DNA of 13,831 nt from the NCBI GenBank assembly GCA_038222915.1, contig JBBRHH010000097.1, positions 1 to 13,831 of the forward strand, given 5' to 3'. The notes below the pieces were generated by a model. It was not told the DNA's origin. It did not search any database and was given only the letters and a program-made list of their open reading frames with translations. Below, one piece after another: positions 1 to 7,281 of the stretch (position 1 is its first letter; each line of letters opens with the position of its first letter). Made by a program: the position numbers and the translations under genes. The stretch is from JBBRHH01 sp038222915 (GTDB lineage Bacteria; Planctomycetota; Phycisphaerae; Tepidisphaerales; Tepidisphaeraceae).

Positions 1-261
1 TTCGCCATCCCCATAGGCGACTGGTTCCGAACCACCCTCCGCCCCCTGCTCCACGACACTCTCCTCTCCGCCACGGCCTTCACCGCCACCCACTTCAACC
101 GCCCGGCCCTCGAAACCCTCCTGGAACAACACCAGCAACAACAGGCCGACCACTCCCAACGCCTCTACGGCCTACTCATGCTCGAACTCTGGTGGCAGGG
201 ACAACACGAACACCAATCTTTCCATCAAGCTGGCCCCGAACGATTTGAAAGTTCATCGTGA
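1..261 (+). CDS. asnB: Asparagine synthase (glutamine-hydrolysing), C-terminal fragment
   Basis: This is the last 86 codons of a gene that begins before the window, open in frame 1 and ending at TGA 259-261. The peptide has the typical C-terminus of class II asparagine synthetases: the segment FAIPIGDWFRTTLRPLL, then a spaced helix (NRPALETLLEQH), then a closing RLYGLLMLELWW motif. In this family the region belongs to the ATP-pyrophosphatase synthetase domain, which makes asparagine from aspartate using glutamine-derived ammonia in the cytoplasm. Planctomycetes often carry such genes in cell-surface polysaccharide clusters, so a role outside amino-acid supply is possible. The roughly 20 residues after LELWWQ look unlike the family. 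A different frame (frame 2, about 209-316) also reads as plausible protein there, so the 3' end may be rearranged. The N-terminal glutaminase domain is not visible. Confidence 0.8.
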   Translation, partial: FAIPIGDWFRTTLRPLLHDTLLSATAFTATHFNRPALETLLEQHQQQQADHSQRLYGLLMLELWWQGQHEHQSFHQAGPERFESSS

Positions 262-293
262 GAACCCCGTCTTACAAGACATCAATCCCGAAG

Positions 294-965
294 ATGGCTC
301 AATAGCGCATCGTTGAACGCTATCCAGGCGGCGCGAGGCGGCATTCCGAGTTTCGCCTGGCCGGAAAGCTGGTCGGCGTGCGCTGGTTCTTCGAATCTGG
401 AGAGCCCGAGTACGAGTACGCGATGAAGAACGGAAAAAAACACGGCACGGAGTACGACTGGATAATTCCCGGCGTCCTGGCTGCCGCCGAGCCATTCGTT
501 GATGGTGTCTGCCACGGCACCGTTCGGCAATGGAACGATCAAGGTCGGTCGATCGGAACTTACCGCATGGTCCACGGAACCGGCCTTGATCTATGGCGGC
601 AGCAGCGAACAAATCGTTCGGTCTGTCTCTCCGAAGTCGCGTACTGCAAAAACGGCGCATTTCACGGCTTCATCTGGCGCCTCGAACAGAATCAGACGGC
701 CGTTTGGAGCGAGTGCCACTGCCAGAATGGATTGCCGCACGGCATCGAGCGGGAGTGGAACCCGATGCGGCGTCTGTGCCGTGGTTACCCAAAATATCAC
801 GTCCTCGGTAATGCAGTTACCAAGCGGCAATATCTGAAAGCCACAACCGCAGATCCGACACTCCCGAAAAAACCCACTTCGGCGATGATGCCCGGTGGGA
901 TTGGTTCGGCGAGCCTGACACGGCCCCGGATCCGGACATCGGCTGGGGCGACACGGCCAATGTAG
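294..965 (+). pseudogene. MORN-like repeat protein gene, interrupted at codon 4 and truncated at its 3' end
   Basis: The frame contains repeated G-x-x-H-G units followed by an aromatic position: KNGKKHGTEYDW, VCHGTVRQW, KNGAFHGFIW and QNGLPHGIEREW, then VTKRQYLKA. These resemble MORN-like/YwqK-type repeat proteins that I associate with planctomycetes; their function is unknown to me. The family-like sequence starts upstream of the first usable in-frame start (GTG 378), with RIVERYPGGARRHSEFRLAGKLVG in that stretch. The only ATG that would include it is at 294 and is followed by GCT CAA TAG, a stop at codon 4. A shortened product from GTG 378 (195 codons) remains possible. After about base 866 the frame stops looking like the family and becomes the shadow of the surface-protein frame next to it. 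I therefore read this as a broken gene joined to another. Ends are approximate. Confidence 0.5.
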
Positions 966-997
966 ATTTCCATCAGGCCGGGACTTACATATTCGGC

Positions 998-2842
998 GTG
1001 ACCGACGGCGGCGTCGTTCCAAACGTCGACACCATCCAGATCACCGTTCGGCCAAAGCTGACTTCCATCACGGTCGTTCCCGACGCGAGCCGACGCCATT
1101 CGATCGCCGACGGCGAGACCTACCTCGTTCACGCAGTCGCACTCGATCAGTTCGGGAACCCCATGCCGCGGCAACCCTCCTCCTTCCAATGGACCATCGT
1201 CAGCGGACCAGGTTCGATCAACGCCAATGGGCTCCTCACCGCCACCGCAGGCGCAGGGACAATTGTCGTCAGCGCTCGCGTCCCCGCGAAAAATCAACAT
1301 CCGGTCACGAGCGCGCCAGTCACATTCGACATCGGTGCCACTGCAATTCCCAATGCGCTGCCCGGGGCCGTCAAGCATGTCGCCGCATTGTCTACCGACG
1401 GCGTCGACGCCCAGATCGTCTGGAACAACAACGACAACCTCGCCGATGGTTTCCTGATTGAAGTCTCGACGGATCAGGGCTCAACGTTCAAGCCCATCGG
1501 CACGGCGCCCGCCGGCGCTACTTCATTCCTCGCAACCCTCCTCACCGCCAACCTCGATGACCTGTTCCGAATCACCCCGTTCAACGCCGTTGGCTTTGGA
1601 CCGTCGGCCACCGAATTGTTCAAGGCGGCCGAGGAATACAACTTTGCCGACGGTATGTACAGGATCACCTTGTACGATGCGGACAATCCATTCGACGAGC
1701 CCGATCCCGCTCACCCGGCCATCACCAGCCAGCCATTCCAGCCGGGCATGGGGCACCCCGCCATGTCCGGCAGCGGAACCGTCAGCATTCTGGATGCAGG
1801 CTGGATTAAGGCCGATTCAGAGGCCGACGCCGTGCGTCAGGCGCTCTCCGGCTCCTTCACAAATTCGGACACCGGCATCACCTACACCCTCCCCAATTCC
1901 GGCGCGTTTCGATACGACCCGTCATTCCGTTTTTCCGACGATGAGTACGACACGGGCCCGGCGCTGGTGGTCGATCCGCAATATTCCACCGGCAACACGT
2001 ATGAATGGAACGCTGCGTATGTGCGTTTGAACATCCTGGAAGACTACGTCTGCGCCATGGGGGATTTGGAGCTTGAGAAACCTGATTTATCCGGACAACA
2101 GCGTCTGGGTGATTTTGAAAGCCCGGACCAGACCTCCACGCCATCCGACTTCACCGCCGTCATCACCTGGGCAGATGGCACCATCTCTCCTGGAACGATT
2201 ACCAGCATCGATGGGATGATGGACATGGCCACCTACGAGGTCTCAGTTCCCTTTACCCCCAGCAAGAGTCAATCGCCGGGTTTTCAGTTTACGGTCACGC
2301 ACAAACAGACTGGACAGGACGGCTTCGCTTATCAGGGATCAGGCTCTTACCAGTCGCCTGTGTTCCCAGAGTACATCCACTGGGCGAACGGAGGGGGGTC
2401 CGACACCAACGTCGCGGCGACACCGCCCGCAACCCCTCAAATGCCCGTGCTCGATCAGAACAGTGATGTCATTATCGATGATTCAACGCCGGCGTTTTCC
2501 CTTGCCGACCTCGCAAAGAGCCTCGACGCGACCGGCGGAGAAGTTTCGCTAATCGCGCCCACGTTAGCTACACCCGCTGCCGCCGCCGCCGAACTGCCTC
2601 CCGTGACGCCCCAACCGCAGACGACTCCCACCGGTCCCGACGACGCGTCGACTCCGCCCTCGATCCACAACTCCTCCCGGCTTCTCTCCTCCCCGCCGAG
2701 ACACAAATCCAAATTGCACAGGCCAAATCCGATTCATCAAGCTCGCAATGAACAACCAGCCCCGTCGCGGATGCATCAGGCCAGATTCAACCCACCGGCC
2801 CGATCGCTACACCCACGCCCGCAAACGACAATGTTCCTGTAG
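998..2842 (+). CDS. Surface protein fragment with Ig-like and fibronectin type III domains, lacking its N-terminus
   Basis: A 614-codon frame opens at GTG 998, but the frame is open from 812 and already reads as protein there (VDFHQAGTYIF). The true start is therefore missing and 998 is only the first formal start. By position, about 960-1050 is the end of a PKD/Ig-like domain. About 1050-1340 is a bacterial Ig-like domain (LTSITVVP, ALDQFGNPM, FQWTIVSG, GLLTATAGAG). About 1350-1635 is a fibronectin type III domain (VKHVAALSTDGVDAQIVW to FRITPFNAVGFG). About 1640-2130 is unrecognised. About 2140-2340 is a PKD-like unit (DFTAVITWADGTISPGTI). A Pro/Ala/Thr-rich tail follows. Such chains are normally exported surface or adhesin proteins, but no signal peptide, anchor or sorting motif is visible here. 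From about 2640 the tail in this frame looks like shadow sequence, while frame 1 continues the protein-like composition. Likely a decaying gene. Confidence 0.6.
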   Translation: MTDGGVVPNVDTIQITVRPKLTSITVVPDASRRHSIADGETYLVHAVALDQFGNPMPRQPSSFQWTIVSGPGSINANGLLTATAGAGTIVVSARVPAKNQHPVTSAPVTFDIGATAIPNALPGAVKHVAALSTDGVDAQIVWNNNDNLADGFLIEVSTDQGSTFKPIGTAPAGATSFLATLLTANLDDLFRITPFNAVGFGPSATELFKAAEEYNFADGMYRITLYDADNPFDEPDPAHPAITSQPFQPGMGHPAMSGSGTVSILDAGWIKADSEADAVRQALSGSFTNSDTGITYTLPNSGAFRYDPSFRFSDDEYDTGPALVVDPQYSTGNTYEWNAAYVRLNILEDYVCAMGDLELEKPDLSGQQRLGDFESPDQTSTPSDFTAVITWADGTISPGTITSIDGMMDMATYEVSVPFTPSKSQSPGFQFTVTHKQTGQDGFAYQGSGSYQSPVFPEYIHWANGGGSDTNVAATPPATPQMPVLDQNSDVIIDDSTPAFSLADLAKSLDATGGEVSLIAPTLATPAAAAAELPPVTPQPQTTPTGPDDASTPPSIHNSSRLLSSPPRHKSKLHRPNPIHQARNEQPAPSRMHQARFNPPARSLHPRPQTTMFL

Positions 2843-2994
2843 TCGACACCGCGCCATCCATCCTCGAAAGTTCCAGTCCCCCAACGCCCTCCGTCCCAAC
2901 CTTCCAGCTCAATCCCGCCGCCCAGCCCGAAACCGCCAATCGCGCCGAAGACTCCACCGCCCGCCCACTTCCGCAACCTCCCAGCCTCCAGTAA
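2641..2994 (+). pseudogene. Displaced C-terminal tail of the surface protein (frame 1)
   Basis: Frame 1 takes over the Pro/Ser/Ala-rich tail of the preceding gene. It reads VDSALDPQLLPASLLPAETQ and so on to a TGA at 2749-2751, then continues in the same frame (TTSPVADASGQIQPTG, TPANDNVPVVDTAPSILESS, TFQLNPAAQPETANRAEDS) to TAA 2992-2994. This composition fits the low-complexity end of the surface protein much better than the Arg/His-rich frame 2 translation over the same bases. Going from frame 2 to frame 1 needs a net loss of one base near 2640, and the TGA needs a second change. Sequencing error could explain one of these, but two independent lesions favour gene decay. Confidence 0.5.
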
Positions 2995-3112
2995 CCGCCG
3001 CGTGCCTGCTAAAATCTGAAACACGCAATATCTGAAATTCCGCCGCCCAATTCTGGTGCGGGTCCCCCACAAACCAAATTCTTCAATCGCCAGAAAATCG
3101 TGAATTTTTGAA
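2995..3112. other. Gene-free stretch before the first leader element
   Basis: No credible reading frame, strong hairpin with T-run, or repeat is visible here. The base composition becomes more AT-rich toward 3112. The sequence just before 3113 shows no similarity to the sequence just outside the second leader copy (after 12679). That places the 5' edge of the repeated element at the promoter. Confidence 0.5.
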
Positions 3113-3142
3113 TTGACAATACCCTAACACACTGCGTACAAT
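3113..3142 (+). promoter_or_regulatory. Sigma-70-type promoter of leader copy 1
   Basis: The -35 box TTGACA (3113-3118) and -10 box TACAAT (3137-3142) are separated by 18 bp. The same boxes and spacing occur in copy 2. The spacer shares CCCTAACACAC with copy 2, although spacers are normally free to drift. Transcription would start near 3149 and give an htpG leader of roughly 970 nt if not terminated earlier. Confidence 0.65.
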
Positions 3143-3148
3143 CCCGCC

Positions 3149-3495
3149 AGCCACGGACGACCAGAAACCGCCGCCCGTAGTCGCCGACAAAGCCATCGGC
3201 AAAACATGAATGAGGGGTCCGTCATGACCAGGAAAAATCCATCCATGCATCAGCGTTCGAAATCGTACGCTCAACCCGGGTCCGCGAATCCGTCTTCTTC
3301 GCCCGCGCTGAACCTGTCGTGGTTTCCATCTCCGCTCCGCGTCTCCCTCAAGTTTCCAGTCTCAAGTTTCTTGTCTCAAACCCCCCGTCGCTTTGGGGCG
3401 ATTCGAGGGTCAAAACGGGTAGATTTTACGTCGGTTCGGGGAGATTCGGGGGAGGTTGGAGGCCCCCTTCGATACCGCTTTGGGGGCGGTTTTTT
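3149..3495 (+). ncRNA. Candidate structured leader RNA or small RNA, copy 1
   Basis: If transcription starts at the conserved promoter and stops at the hairpin and T-run ending at 3495, the product would be an RNA of about 345 nt. A 5-bp hairpin near the 5' end (GCCGA 3183-3187 with TCGGC 3196-3200) is matched in copy 2 by CGGCA/TGCCG, so pairing is kept while the bases change. The 3' part contains the 58-base block identical in both copies, with competing G5/C5 stems. It could be an independent small RNA, a riboswitch-like attenuator for htpG, or both. I do not recognise it as a known RNA family. The limits are inferred. Confidence 0.35.
3474..3495 (+). terminator. Terminator-like hairpin inside leader copy 1
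   Basis: ACCGC (3474-3478) can pair with GCGGT (3486-3490) around a 7-nt loop, and six T residues (3490-3495) follow. The stem is short, so termination may be conditional. Alternative pairings use the same bases: CCCCC 3463-3467 can pair with GGGGG at 3448-3452 or with GGGGG at 3482-3486. That is the arrangement expected of an attenuator. In copy 2 the stem is one pair shorter. Confidence 0.4.
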
Positions 3496-3703
3496 GACCG
3501 GAAAAAATCTTCCCCTTAAACACAAACATCGGCCGCACCAACACTTGAAGTTTCTACCCACCATTTCGTCCCTCCCAAACACGTTCATCCTGATGGAGCG
3601 ACAGCGAGTGAAGGATCCTGCAAAAGCAGCCGCGACACCCCTCCGCCAACCCCAAATTTCCTTCCACCATTCTGCCGTCTGCACTCCGAAATCTGCACTG
3701 AAT

Positions 3704-3803
3704 GGGCTGGTCGTTTGTGTGTCGCTTCTGTGCCGGTCATGTGCTGTTTCTGCGTCACTTCATGGTCGGTTGTGTGTCGGTCATGTGCTGGTTGTGTGTC
3801 GGT
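3704..3803 (+). repeat. Tandem 11-nt repeat array, copy 1 (about nine units)
   Basis: Units end in a CGGT or CTGGT-like core: TTGTGTGTCGC, CATGTGCTGTT, TCATGGTCGGT, TGTGTGTCGGT, CATGTGCTGGT, TGTGTGTCGGT. The spacing is 11 nt, with one unit of 12. The array lies at the same relative place as the cleaner array in copy 2. The 11-nt period is close to one DNA helical turn, which would put any bound protein on the same face. Confidence 0.6.
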
Positions 3804-3926
3804 TTTCAACAGCCACCCAACACCCCCGCAAACCCACAACCCAAGCCTCATAAACAACTTGCGAAAACTACCCCGGACAAAACCGACACGCAACTTGATT
3901 TTGCGCAAATGCGCTCACAAAAATTA

Positions 3927-4121
3927 ACACGCCCGGCACCCAACCTGCCATCCCTCCGCAAGCCAACCTGCCAACGTGACAGGAACGCATCCGCAATCCC
4001 TCCACGACAACGCAATAAAGCCTCAAAAACGAACGCCGGGCGTGGCACAACTTTTGAATTGGCCAACACATTCGCAAATGATCACCCATCACTAAAAAGC
4101 AACTCGAAAAGGAAATCACCC
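3927..4121 (+). promoter_or_regulatory. htpG-proximal 5' untranslated region with ribosome binding site
   Basis: This is A- and C-rich sequence with no similarity to the kinase-proximal leader. AAAAGGA (about 4107-4113) lies 8 nt before ATG 4122 and serves as a good Shine-Dalgarno site. The htpG frame stays open upstream to 3702, but that part is leader translation unlike the family and has no ribosome binding site fixing an earlier start. Confidence 0.6.
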
Positions 4122-6020
4122 ATGTCCGACACCGCAACCGTCGCCCCCCAGAAAATGGAATTCAAGACCGAGCTCAAACAGCTTCTCGATCTGATCATCC
4201 ACTCCCTCTACACCAAAAAGGAAATCTTCCTCCGCGAGCTCGTCAGCAACGCGGCCGACGCTGTCGATAAAGTCCGCTTCCAGTCCCTCACCGACTCCAA
4301 CCTCCTCGAAGGCAACTCCGACTGGAAGATCAAGCTCATCCCCGACGAGGCCAGCAACACCCTCACCATCCGCGACAACGGCATCGGCATGTCGCGCGAA
4401 TCCATCGTCGAAAATCTCGGCACCATCGCCCGCTCCGGCACCCGCGAGTTTCTCGCCAATCTCCAGGCCGCCAATGCCCAGCAGCGCCCCGAGCTCATCG
4501 GCCAGTTTGGCGTCGGCTTCTACGCCTCCTTCATGGTCGCAGACCACGTCACCGTCCTCTCCCGCATGGCCGGCCCCGTCAGCGATGGCGTCAAATGGGA
4601 ATCCGACGGCCAGGGCGAATACACCGTCGAACCGTACGAAAAAGAATCCCGCGGCACGGACGTCATCCTCCACCTGCGTGAAGACGCCAAGGAGTTCCTC
4701 CAGATCCATCGCCTCCGCAGTATCGTCCAGCAGTATTCCAACTTCATTGATCACCCCATCGTCGCCGACGTCGAGAAGGAAACCGACGGCAATAAAACCA
4801 CCGACGAGGAAACCCTCAACTCGCGCAAGGCGCTCTGGCTTCGCAACAAGGCCGAGATCACCGCGGAGGAATACAACGCCTTCTACAAACAGGTCTCGCG
4901 CGATTTCGAAGACCCCCTCAAAACCATCCACCTCGCCGCCGAAGGCCAGATGGAATTCCGCGCCGTCATGTTCATCCCAGCCCACAAGCCCTTCGACTTC
5001 TTCGGCCCCCAACCCAAGGCCGGCCTCGATCTCTACGTCCGCCGCGTCCTCATCATGCACGAGTGCGAAGAGCTGATGCCCACCTACCTCCGCTTCGTGA
5101 AAGGCGTCGTAGATTCCTCCGACCTCCCCCTCAACGTCTCCCGCGAAACCCTCCAGCACAACCCGCTCCTCGCCCGCATCCGCGGCAATCTCGTCACCCG
5201 CGTCCTCAAGACGCTCGATGAGATGAAGACCTCCGAATTCGACACCTATCTCAAGTTCTACAAGGAATTCGGCCCCGTCCTCAAGGAAGGCACAGGCCAG
5301 GATTTCGCCAACCGCGAAAAGATCGCCGATCTCCTCCTCTTCGAATCCACCAAGACCAAGCCAGGAGAATTCACCACCCTCGCCAAATATCTGGAGGGGA
5401 TGACCACCGAGCAGAAGGAAATCCTCTACCTCACCGGCGAATCGCGCGAGCAGATCGAAAACTCCCCCTACCTCGAATCCTTCAAGGCCCGCGGCCACGA
5501 GATTCTCCTCCTCACCGACCCCGTCGACGAATACGTCGTAGGGTCGCTCAACACCTACAAAGAAAAACCGCTCAAGGCCGTCGATCGCGGTAACGTCGAC
5601 GACTCGGCCGATGACGAATCCAAAAAGGCCGCCCAGGAAAAATTCAAAGGCCTCCTCGCCGGCCTCAAGGACAAGCTCACCGAAGTCAAAGAAGTCCGAC
5701 TTTCCAGCCGCCTGAAAGAAAGCGCCGCGTGTTTAGTCGCCGAAGAGCACGCCATGGGCGCGCACATGGAGCGGCTCATGCAGCGCATGGGGCGCGGCCA
5801 GGACATCCCGCCCGGCGCACGAATCCTCGAGCTCAACCCAGATCATCCGACCGTCGAAGCCATGCGCGTCCTCCATGAGAAAAACGCCGCCGACCCGCGC
5901 CTCGAAGATTTCGGCCGCCTCCTCTACGACGAAGCAGTCATCGCCGAAGGCTCAAAAGTAAAAGACCCAAGCGCCTTCTCGCGCCGCATCAACGACCTGA
6001 TCGCAAAGGCGGCCGTGTGA
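4122..6020 (+). CDS. htpG: Molecular chaperone HtpG (bacterial Hsp90)
   Basis: This 632-residue protein has the length normal for bacterial Hsp90. It is an ATP-driven cytoplasmic homodimer that helps client proteins fold, especially under stress. The N-terminal GHKL ATPase domain shows FKTELKQLLDLIIHSLYT, then LRELVSNAADA (about 38-47, with the catalytic Glu and the Mg-binding Asn), DNGIGM (85-90), GTIARSGT (100-107) and GQFGVGFYASFMVAD (127-141). The middle domain has LNVSRETLQHN, and the C-terminal dimerisation domain ends ILELNPDHPTVEAM to NDLIAKAAV. The start at 4122 is fixed by a Shine-Dalgarno site 8 nt upstream and by the usual distance to the FKTE motif. The gene stands alone, convergent with gltA, behind the long leader element, which suggests control at the RNA or promoter level. 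All key ATPase residues appear intact. Confidence 0.97.
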   Translation: MSDTATVAPQKMEFKTELKQLLDLIIHSLYTKKEIFLRELVSNAADAVDKVRFQSLTDSNLLEGNSDWKIKLIPDEASNTLTIRDNGIGMSRESIVENLGTIARSGTREFLANLQAANAQQRPELIGQFGVGFYASFMVADHVTVLSRMAGPVSDGVKWESDGQGEYTVEPYEKESRGTDVILHLREDAKEFLQIHRLRSIVQQYSNFIDHPIVADVEKETDGNKTTDEETLNSRKALWLRNKAEITAEEYNAFYKQVSRDFEDPLKTIHLAAEGQMEFRAVMFIPAHKPFDFFGPQPKAGLDLYVRRVLIMHECEELMPTYLRFVKGVVDSSDLPLNVSRETLQHNPLLARIRGNLVTRVLKTLDEMKTSEFDTYLKFYKEFGPVLKEGTGQDFANREKIADLLLFESTKTKPGEFTTLAKYLEGMTTEQKEILYLTGESREQIENSPYLESFKARGHEILLLTDPVDEYVVGSLNTYKEKPLKAVDRGNVDDSADDESKKAAQEKFKGLLAGLKDKLTEVKEVRLSSRLKESAACLVAEEHAMGAHMERLMQRMGRGQDIPPGARILELNPDHPTVEAMRVLHEKNAADPRLEDFGRLLYDEAVIAEGSKVKDPSAFSRRINDLIAKAAV

Positions 6021-6070
6021 TTTAACTTGTGGGGTGTTTGTGCGCAGGATCTACCGCAAACATGACATTC

Positions 6071-6092
6071 GGCTCGGCCAAGAGGCCGAGCC
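6071..6092. terminator. Hairpin between convergent htpG and gltA
   Basis: Perfect 9-bp arms GGCTCGGCC (6071-6079) and GGCCGAGCC (6084-6092) enclose an AAGA loop. It lies 51 nt past the htpG stop and 8 nt past the gltA stop on the other strand, so it can serve both. Neither side has a real T-run. It may therefore act as a 3' stabiliser or a weak bidirectional terminator. Confidence 0.55.
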
Positions 6093-6099
6093 TGATCCA

Positions 6100-7263
6100 T
6101 CACGCCCGCTGATCGATCGGCGTGACTTCCCGATCCATCGGACCAGTGTATTCATCCGTCGGACGGATGATGCGGTTGTCGGCCTGCTGCTCCATCACGT
6201 GCGCCGTCCAACCCGTAATCCGGGCGATCGCAAAGATCGGCGTAAACAGGTCAAGCGGAATGCCCATGGTGTAGTAGGCGCTGGCCGAGAAGAAATCGAC
6301 GTTGGGGTTCAGGTCCATCGGCGTCCCATCCGACTTGGGCGTGTCCCGCATGATCGGAATCAGCCGCTCGCTGATCTGATACCACTTGGCCTCGCCGGCC
6401 GCATCGCCAAGTTGCTTGCTCATCTTGCGCAGGAACGTCGCCCGCGGATCGAAGGTGCGATAGACGCGATGGCCAAAGCCGGGGATCTTTTCCTTGTTGG
6501 CGAGCTTCGCCTTTACCATCGACTCGACCTTGTCGACGCTGCCGCCTTCGAGCAGCATCTTCATCACCTCTTCGTTGGCTCCGCCATGCAGCGGACCTTT
6601 GAGCGCGCCAAGCGCCGCAGTAACAGCAGCGTACATGTCAGCCAAAGTCGCGGCCGTCACGCGGGCGGCGAAGGTAGACGCGTTCATGCCATGCTCGGCG
6701 TGCAGCACCAGCGCGCCGTCCATGACTTTCACCAGTGTGTCGTGGGGCGCTTTGCCGGTCAACGTATAGAGGAAGTTGGCGGCGATGGAGAGCTTGGGAT
6801 CCGGGGCGACGGGCTCGAGCCCGTTTCGGATGCGATGGAAGGCCGTCACGATCAGTGGGAACAGCGCGGTAAGGCGAACGGCCCGTTGCAGATTGTGGGT
6901 GCGGCTATTGAGATCCGGGTCGCTGCTGCTGAGCGAGCTGGCCGCGGTCCGCAGGGCATCCATCGGCTGGGTTGTCTTGGGGAGCGCCCGAAGGATCTGA
7001 AGGGTGTAGTCGGGAAGGGTGCCGTCCTTGAGCAACTCAGCGCGGAGGGCATCGAGTTGGGTTTTATTGGGAAGTTCCCCGTTCCAGAGCAGATAGGCGG
7101 TTTCTTCAAAGCTGACGTTGCCGACGAGTTTGTCGATATCGTACCCGCGGTAGACCAGCCGGCCCGCCCGGCCGTCAATAAAGCAGATCGAGCTTTGGGT
7201 CGCGACAACGCCCTCAAGCCCTCCGCCGGGTTTCTTTGCTGTGGTGGTGGCCGATGTGGTCAT
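6100..7263 (-). CDS. gltA: Citrate synthase
   Basis: This 387-residue enzyme condenses oxaloacetate and acetyl-CoA to citrate at the entry of the TCA cycle. The three catalytic positions are present: His226 in GPLHGGANEE, His265 in GFGHRVY and Asp323 in NVDFFSA. The substrate-binding HAEHGMNAST (about 188-197) and the closing NRIIRPTDEYTG are also present. The length fits the short bacterial type, close to the citrate/2-methylcitrate synthase group, so methylcitrate activity cannot be excluded. I chose ATG at 7261-7263 rather than the longer open frame to 7452. AAAGGA sits just upstream of it, a strong promoter lies between the two, and the extra N-terminus looks like translated intergenic DNA. 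The gene is monocistronic and divergent from the cobalamin-fold gene. Confidence 0.95.
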   Translation of the reverse strand: MTTSATTTAKKPGGGLEGVVATQSSICFIDGRAGRLVYRGYDIDKLVGNVSFEETAYLLWNGELPNKTQLDALRAELLKDGTLPDYTLQILRALPKTTQPMDALRTAASSLSSSDPDLNSRTHNLQRAVRLTALFPLIVTAFHRIRNGLEPVAPDPKLSIAANFLYTLTGKAPHDTLVKVMDGALVLHAEHGMNASTFAARVTAATLADMYAAVTAALGALKGPLHGGANEEVMKMLLEGGSVDKVESMVKAKLANKEKIPGFGHRVYRTFDPRATFLRKMSKQLGDAAGEAKWYQISERLIPIMRDTPKSDGTPMDLNPNVDFFSASAYYTMGIPLDLFTPIFAIARITGWTAHVMEQQADNRIIRPTDEYTGPMDREVTPIDQRA

Positions 7264-7281
7264 AATTTCCTTTGTGCGCGG

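Larger units (their letters stand above)
3113..3926 (+). repeat. Long leader element, copy 1, pointing at htpG
   Basis: This stretch of about 814 bp is homologous to 11860-12679 on the opposite strand. Shared landmarks occur in the same order: the TTGACA/TACAAT promoter; a small hairpin (3183-3200); a GGAAAAATCCATC block; a CTCAAGTTT-rich stretch; CCCCGTCGCTTTGGGG; an identical 58-base run at 3428-3485; the block CGGCCGCACCAACACTTGAA; CTACCCACCATTTC; an ATTCTGC/TCTGCAC block; an 11-nt repeat array (3704-3803); CTTGC-AAAAC and CCCCGG blocks; and the palindrome GCGCA-AA-TGCGC (3903-3914). The middle (about 3585-3660) has diverged most. After about 3926 similarity is lost, and htpG begins about 195 bases later. 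No transposase gene or terminal inverted repeat is visible. Substitutions between copies are not concentrated at third codon positions, so I treat the open frame from 3224 as non-coding. Confidence 0.8.

Noticed and set aside
3113..3926. Insertion sequence or group II intron
   Set aside because: No transposase or reverse transcriptase frame, terminal inverted repeats, target-site duplication or intron domain V-like hairpin was seen.
3702..4121. 140-codon N-terminal extension of htpG in frame
   Set aside because: It is translated leader and repeat array. HtpG has no such extension, and a good ribosome binding site fixes the start at 4122.
4116..5498. 460-codon minus-strand open frame opposite htpG
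   Set aside because: It is the antisense shadow of a strongly supported htpG gene. Its Glu/Gly/Val/Phe-rich translation follows from third-position GC bias.
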